Shown here: piece by piece, positions 60,915 to 64,000 of the stretch
How the letters are laid out: each line of letters starts with the position of its first letter
How positions within the stretch are numbered: position 1 is the stretch's first letter
DNA from: Pararhizobium sp.
GTDB taxonomy: Bacteria > Pseudomonadota > Alphaproteobacteria > Rhizobiales > Rhizobiaceae
Direction: 5' to 3'
Length of the DNA stretch: 64,000 nt
NCBI GenBank assembly: GCA_017794825.1
Contig: CP051237.1
Coordinates: 4,606,501-4,670,500 of the forward strand
The notes under the pieces: generated by a model
Seen by the model: only the letters and a program-made list of their open reading frames with translations
Databases searched by the model: none
What the model was told of the DNA's origin: nothing
Position numbers and translations under genes: made by a program

Positions 60915-61952
60915 CTACGGCAAAGCCACTTGCCTGATAATTTCGGCGACCACTGCGTCGGGCGTTACGCCTTCGCCTTGTGCTTCGTAGCTGAGTCCAA
61001 GCCGGTGGCGCAGCACGTCAGGCGCAATCATGCGGACGTCTTCCGGATCGACATAGTCGCGGCCATTGAGCCAGGCGTGGGTGCGTCCGCATTTGTCGAG
61101 ACCAAGGCTGGCTCTCGGACTTCCGCCGATTTCGATCCAGCGGGGCAGATCGGAGCCGAAGGACTCCGGATGGCGCGTGGCGTTGACGAGATCCGCCATA
61201 TACCGCTCCATTGCCTCCGACACGTGAATCTTGCCGATCTCCCGGCGCGCCTGGAATATCGTGTCCTGGGATATCGGGTTTTTCTGTGTGTGGCTTGGCT
61301 TGTCGGACTTGTCCGCTGACGCCGCGATCTCTTCGCCGCGCACCAGCCGGATGACCTCGACCTCGTCCTCGACCGGGGGATAGGTGATGTTCACATGCAT
61401 GAGAAACCGGTCAAGCTGGGCCTCGGGCAGGGGATAGGTGCCCTCCTGCTCGATCGGATTCTGGGTGGCCATGACCATGAAGAGCGGCTCCATGGCGTGG
61501 GTCTTGCCGGCGACGGTGACCTGCCGTTCCTCCATTGCTTCGAGCAATGCCGCCTGGACCTTGGCCGGCGCCCGGTTGATTTCGTCGGCCAGTACGATAT
61601 TGGCGAAGATTGGTCCCGGTTCGAAACGGAACTCCCCGCCGCTCTCGGCCTGGTAGTAGACTTCCGTTCCGGTGACGTCTGAGGGAAGCAGGTCCGGCGT
61701 GAACTGTATTCTGCTGAAATCGCATTCGAGGTTCTTCGCCAGCGCCTTGATCGCGCGCGTCTTGGCAAGTCCGGGCAGGCCCTCGACCAGAAGATTGCCG
61801 TTCGCGAGCAGGCCGATCAGCAGCCTGTCGATGACGTCGCGCTGTCCGATGATCGCTTCGCCCATGCGATCCCGCAGGGTCGATACGAGTGTTCTGGTGT
61901 CTGTCTCGTGCGAAGTTTCGTCAGTTCCTTGCGGTGACGGTTCACTTGTCAT
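60915..61952 (-). CDS. MoxR-family AAA+ ATPase
   Basis: 345 residues. Walker A GLPGLAKT (58-65), Walker B LADEIN (121-126), sensor text MATQNPIEQEGTYPLPEAQLDRF in part and the C-terminal AAA lid with LRHRLGLSYEA. The residues 205-230 hold a variable loop (SADKSDKPSHTQ). MoxR ATPases act as chaperones that insert cofactors or activate complexes together with VWA partners. The ATG overlaps the end of the phosphatase gene by 11 bases, so translation is coupled. Confidence 0.92.
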   Translation of the reverse strand: MTSEPSPQGTDETSHETDTRTLVSTLRDRMGEAIIGQRDVIDRLLIGLLANGNLLVEGLPGLAKTRAIKALAKNLECDFSRIQFTPDLLPSDVTGTEVYYQAESGGEFRFEPGPIFANIVLADEINRAPAKVQAALLEAMEERQVTVAGKTHAMEPLFMVMATQNPIEQEGTYPLPEAQLDRFLMHVNITYPPVEDEVEVIRLVRGEEIAASADKSDKPSHTQKNPISQDTIFQARREIGKIHVSEAMERYMADLVNATRHPESFGSDLPRWIEIGGSPRASLGLDKCGRTHAWLNGRDYVDPEDVRMIAPDVLRHRLGLSYEAQGEGVTPDAVVAEIIRQVALP

Positions 61953-62928
61953 CGGGATAGATCACCTTCCAGTCGTTCTTCATGGACACTATGGTCCAGC
62001 CGCGACCCGGGCCGAGATCCAGCCCCTTGTCGAGGCGACCAATATGGGAATCGCGATCATAGGCATATTCCCGTTCGCCGTCGTCATGATGAACGATCAT
62101 GCCGAAACGCAATCCTTCGCCGGATGTCGTCCAGTCCAGCATCTCGAAATCTCCGTCCGAATTTCCGAAGGCTGCGATCGGTCGTTTGCCGATATGGGTC
62201 AGAATTCCGATCGGCTTGCCTGCCTTGTCGTCGATGAAGTCGATCTCAGGCAATCTTACGATGGTAGGCACTCCGTCACGCAGTTGATACTTCGTCTTGA
62301 CCGAAGAGCCGACGACGTTCTCCGGTGGAATGCCGTACACCTTCCCCGTCCACGGCCGCATGAACTCGATACCGCCGCCGGAAACGATGAATATCTTGAA
62401 ATCGTTGGCGCGCAGATAGTCAAGCACCTCCAGCATCGGCTGATAGATCATCTCCGTATAAAGCATGTCCGTCTGAGGATGACGCGCGGTCTCGATCCAC
62501 TCCGTGGCGATTTCGGTGAATTCCTCGTTTGTCATGCCGGTATGACTTGCCGCCAAAATCTGCGCCAGACCTTTCTCGCCGGATGCGGCCACACCCTTCA
62601 AATCTCCGGCAAGAACCGACTTGAAGGGTTCCGTGTATCGCCAGGCGGGGTTATCGGGGGCCATTGTTCTGATACGGTCCAGAGCAAAAGCAAGCTGCAC
62701 ATATATGGGCTGCTCACCCCAGAGATTGCCATCGTTGTCGAAGGTGGCAATGCGGTCGTCCGGCGACACGTAGCCAGGCCCGCCTTCTTCGGTGACGGCC
62801 GTTACAAATTCAATGATGCTGTCTTTCGCGTCCCCGTCGTTCCACGACGGCAGATCGTCTGCGAAGGCCGTGACGGGCGCGGCAATAATGACGGCGCACA
62901 GGAATGGAATAAGGTGCCGGCTGACCAT
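61942..62928 (-). CDS. Exported HAD-superfamily phosphatase
   Basis: 328 residues: signal peptide (MVSRHLIPFLCAVIIAAPVTAFA-D), HAD motif I FDNDGNLW (nucleophile D64, acid/base D66), motif II Ser in IFIVSGGG, motif III Lys in KPIGILTHIGKRP, and motif IV AFGNSDGDFEML. It belongs to the FDNDGNLW group of periplasmic phosphoserine-phosphatase-like proteins. It heads the MoxR/Bat operon and lies 70 bases downstream of the sulfatase gene, with a terminator between. Confidence 0.88.
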   Translation of the reverse strand: MVSRHLIPFLCAVIIAAPVTAFADDLPSWNDGDAKDSIIEFVTAVTEEGGPGYVSPDDRIATFDNDGNLWGEQPIYVQLAFALDRIRTMAPDNPAWRYTEPFKSVLAGDLKGVAASGEKGLAQILAASHTGMTNEEFTEIATEWIETARHPQTDMLYTEMIYQPMLEVLDYLRANDFKIFIVSGGGIEFMRPWTGKVYGIPPENVVGSSVKTKYQLRDGVPTIVRLPEIDFIDDKAGKPIGILTHIGKRPIAAFGNSDGDFEMLDWTTSGEGLRFGMIVHHDDGEREYAYDRDSHIGRLDKGLDLGPGRGWTIVSMKNDWKVIYPDDK

Positions 62929-62955
62929 GACTGATTTCTCCAGGCTTGAACTGAA

Positions 62956-62981
62956 AAGGGCCGCAGACTTCTGCGACCCTT
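62956..62981 (-). terminator. Terminator after the sulfatase gene
   Basis: On the minus strand: AAGGG-x-CGCAGA-loop-TCTGCG-x-CCCTT, a stem of 11 pairs with one mismatch, followed by TTCAG, 17 bases beyond the sulfatase stop. Being imperfect, it may only reduce read-through into the phosphatase/MoxR operon. Confidence 0.6.
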
Positions 62982-62998
62982 ATTTCCGTTGATCGAGG

Positions 62999-64000
62999 TC
63001 AGTTGCTTCCAACGCCTTCGGAAAGCTTCTTCTCGATGGCGCTCAGGTTGAACGAACCCGGCGTCTGGCTCGGCGGATAGTCCTGCATGGTTTGCAGGAA
63101 CTGGGCTGCAAGACGCTGGATTGGCACGAGCACGAATGCGCGATCGAGGAACCAGTCGTTGTAAATATTTGCGTTGTGCTGGGCCTTTTCGAACGGGTCG
63201 CGGCGCAAATGGAACAGCAGCGGCGTGCGCAGTTCGACGAAAGGTTCCCGCCACACTTCGAAAGCTTCGCCCCGGTTTTCCAGGAACACGACCTTCCAGT
63301 CGTCGTAGCGAGCTGCAACGATCTGACCGTCGTCGTTGACGTACCAGAACTCGTGGCGCGGCGACTCCTCGGATTCTCCGGTAACGTAAGGAATCATGTC
63401 GTAGCCGTCGATGTAATTGCGATAGGTGCGGCCGATCAGTTCGGTTCCTTCACGCAACTGTTCCTTGATATCCGGATTTCCTGCGGCCGCGGCGAAGGTC
63501 GGAAGCCAATCCTCGTGCGCGACGATGCCATTCAGGATCTCGCCTTCCGGAACTTTGCCGGGCCAGCGCAGATAGGCCGGCACGCGATAGGCGCCTTCCC
63601 AGTTGGAGTTCTTCTCGCTGCGGAACGGCGTTGTGCCGGCGTCGGGCCAGGTGTTGTAATGCGGTCCGTTGTCGGTCGAGTAGAAGACAATCGTGTTGTC
63701 GGCGATGCCCAGTTCGTCGAGCAGATCGAGAAGCTGGCCGACATGCATGTCGTGTTCGACCATTCCGTCGTGATATTCGTCGCCGCTGGGTCCCGATACG
63801 CCCGTCAATTCATCCTTGACGTGGGTGCGGAAATGCATGCGCGTTCCGTTCCACCAGGTAAACCACGGCACGCCTTCCTCTTCCTTGCGCTTGATGAAAT
63901 CGATGGCTGCGGCGAGCGTTTCGTCGTCGACCGTTTCCATGCGCTTCTTGGTCAGCGGACCCGTGTCCTCGATGTCGCCGTCGGCGGAAGCCTTGATCAC
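62999..64000 (-). CDS. Arylsulfatase-type sulfatase, C-terminal part (5' truncated)
   Basis: The last 333 residues of a sulfatase; the frame is open to the window edge, so the N-terminal part with the C-x-P-x-R catalytic formylglycine motif is outside. Visible sulfatase text: VEHDMHVGQLLDLLDELGI, NTIVFYSTDNGPHY (metal-binding Asp-Asn), RSEKNSNWEGAYRVPAYLRWPG in part (Lys and the GAYRVP motif), and GIVAHEDWLPT. It hydrolyses sulfate esters, probably in the periplasm. The C-terminal 80 residues are a helical tail found in large bacterial arylsulfatases. It is upstream of the exported phosphatase and MoxR/Bat genes. Confidence 0.88.
   Translation of the reverse strand: MIKASADGDIEDTGPLTKKRMETVDDETLAAAIDFIKRKEEEGVPWFTWWNGTRMHFRTHVKDELTGVSGPSGDEYHDGMVEHDMHVGQLLDLLDELGIADNTIVFYSTDNGPHYNTWPDAGTTPFRSEKNSNWEGAYRVPAYLRWPGKVPEGEILNGIVAHEDWLPTFAAAAGNPDIKEQLREGTELIGRTYRNYIDGYDMIPYVTGESEESPRHEFWYVNDDGQIVAARYDDWKVVFLENRGEAFEVWREPFVELRTPLLFHLRRDPFEKAQHNANIYNDWFLDRAFVLVPIQRLAAQFLQTMQDYPPSQTPGSFNLSAIEKKLSEGVGSN

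Overview
The window is GC-rich, densely coded chromosomal DNA from an alphaproteobacterium, most likely a Hyphomicrobiales (Rhizobiales) relative. This is inferred from high G+C, GTG/TTG starts, many ATGA stop/start overlaps, three ABC and one TRAP uptake system, a host-attachment-family protein, DUF2092 and DksA-like proteins, FNR/FixK-type boxes, and a glycosyltransferase/phosphatase pair resembling the mannosylfructose genes of Agrobacterium. No rRNA, tRNA, CRISPR array, transposase or phage gene was seen. The first gene (solute-binding protein) and the last (sulfatase) run off the window edges.

Layout. 1-2.3 kb: end of a NitT/TauT-type ABC importer. 2.3-5.6 kb: a membrane-bound OmpR/CadC-type regulator divergent from an exported TPR protein. 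5.8-12.6 kb: a giant autotransporter whose passenger contains three repeats of about 1.1-1.3 kb. It is divergent from a TetR-family regulator across an AT-rich region with two matching palindromes. 14.1-19.0 kb: a TRAP transporter whose large permease carries a coiled-coil tail of about 320 residues. 19.2-22.5 kb: an AT-richer NYN-domain gene, a short-chain dehydrogenase, a metallophosphatase and a phosphopantetheinyl transferase. 22.6-33.4 kb: a stress/redox region (DksA-like, host-attachment protein, site-2 protease with CBS domains, universal stress protein, a cyclic-nucleotide-binding/HlyD fusion, an ABC exporter with its own HlyD adaptor, a GlsB-like membrane protein). Several of its promoters carry FNR/FixK-like TTGAY-N4-RTCAA sequences. 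33.6-38.1 kb: PurU, then a three-gene sugar cassette (GH32-like hydrolase, HAD sugar-phosphate phosphatase, sucrose/mannosylfructose-phosphate-synthase-like enzyme). 38.4-46.7 kb: a TIM-barrel isomerase divergent from a phosphodiesterase that is followed by a complete family-5 (oligopeptide/opine-type) ABC importer. 46.9-53.2 kb: an FMN reductase and several envelope proteins (porin, alpha/beta-hydrolase lipoprotein, Pro/Arg-rich peptidoglycan-binding protein, DUF2092 protein, beta-barrel). 53.3-62.9 kb: a tightly coupled minus-strand operon running HAD phosphatase, MoxR ATPase, DUF58, DUF4381, BatA, a BatB/BatC fusion, BatD and an octaheme cytochrome fused to TPRs. It lies directly downstream of a sulfatase.

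How the parts fit. Uptake systems dominate the first half, and each has a GC-rich hairpin directly after its binding-protein gene, which would favour over-production of that protein. The 22.6-33.4 kb block looks like a low-oxygen/stress regulon. The 53-64 kb block is the best candidate for a little-described system: a MoxR/Bat-type chaperone-like membrane complex genetically coupled to an extracytoplasmic phosphatase and an eight-haem c-type cytochrome. All functional statements come from motifs and gene context read by eye; no database search was run.
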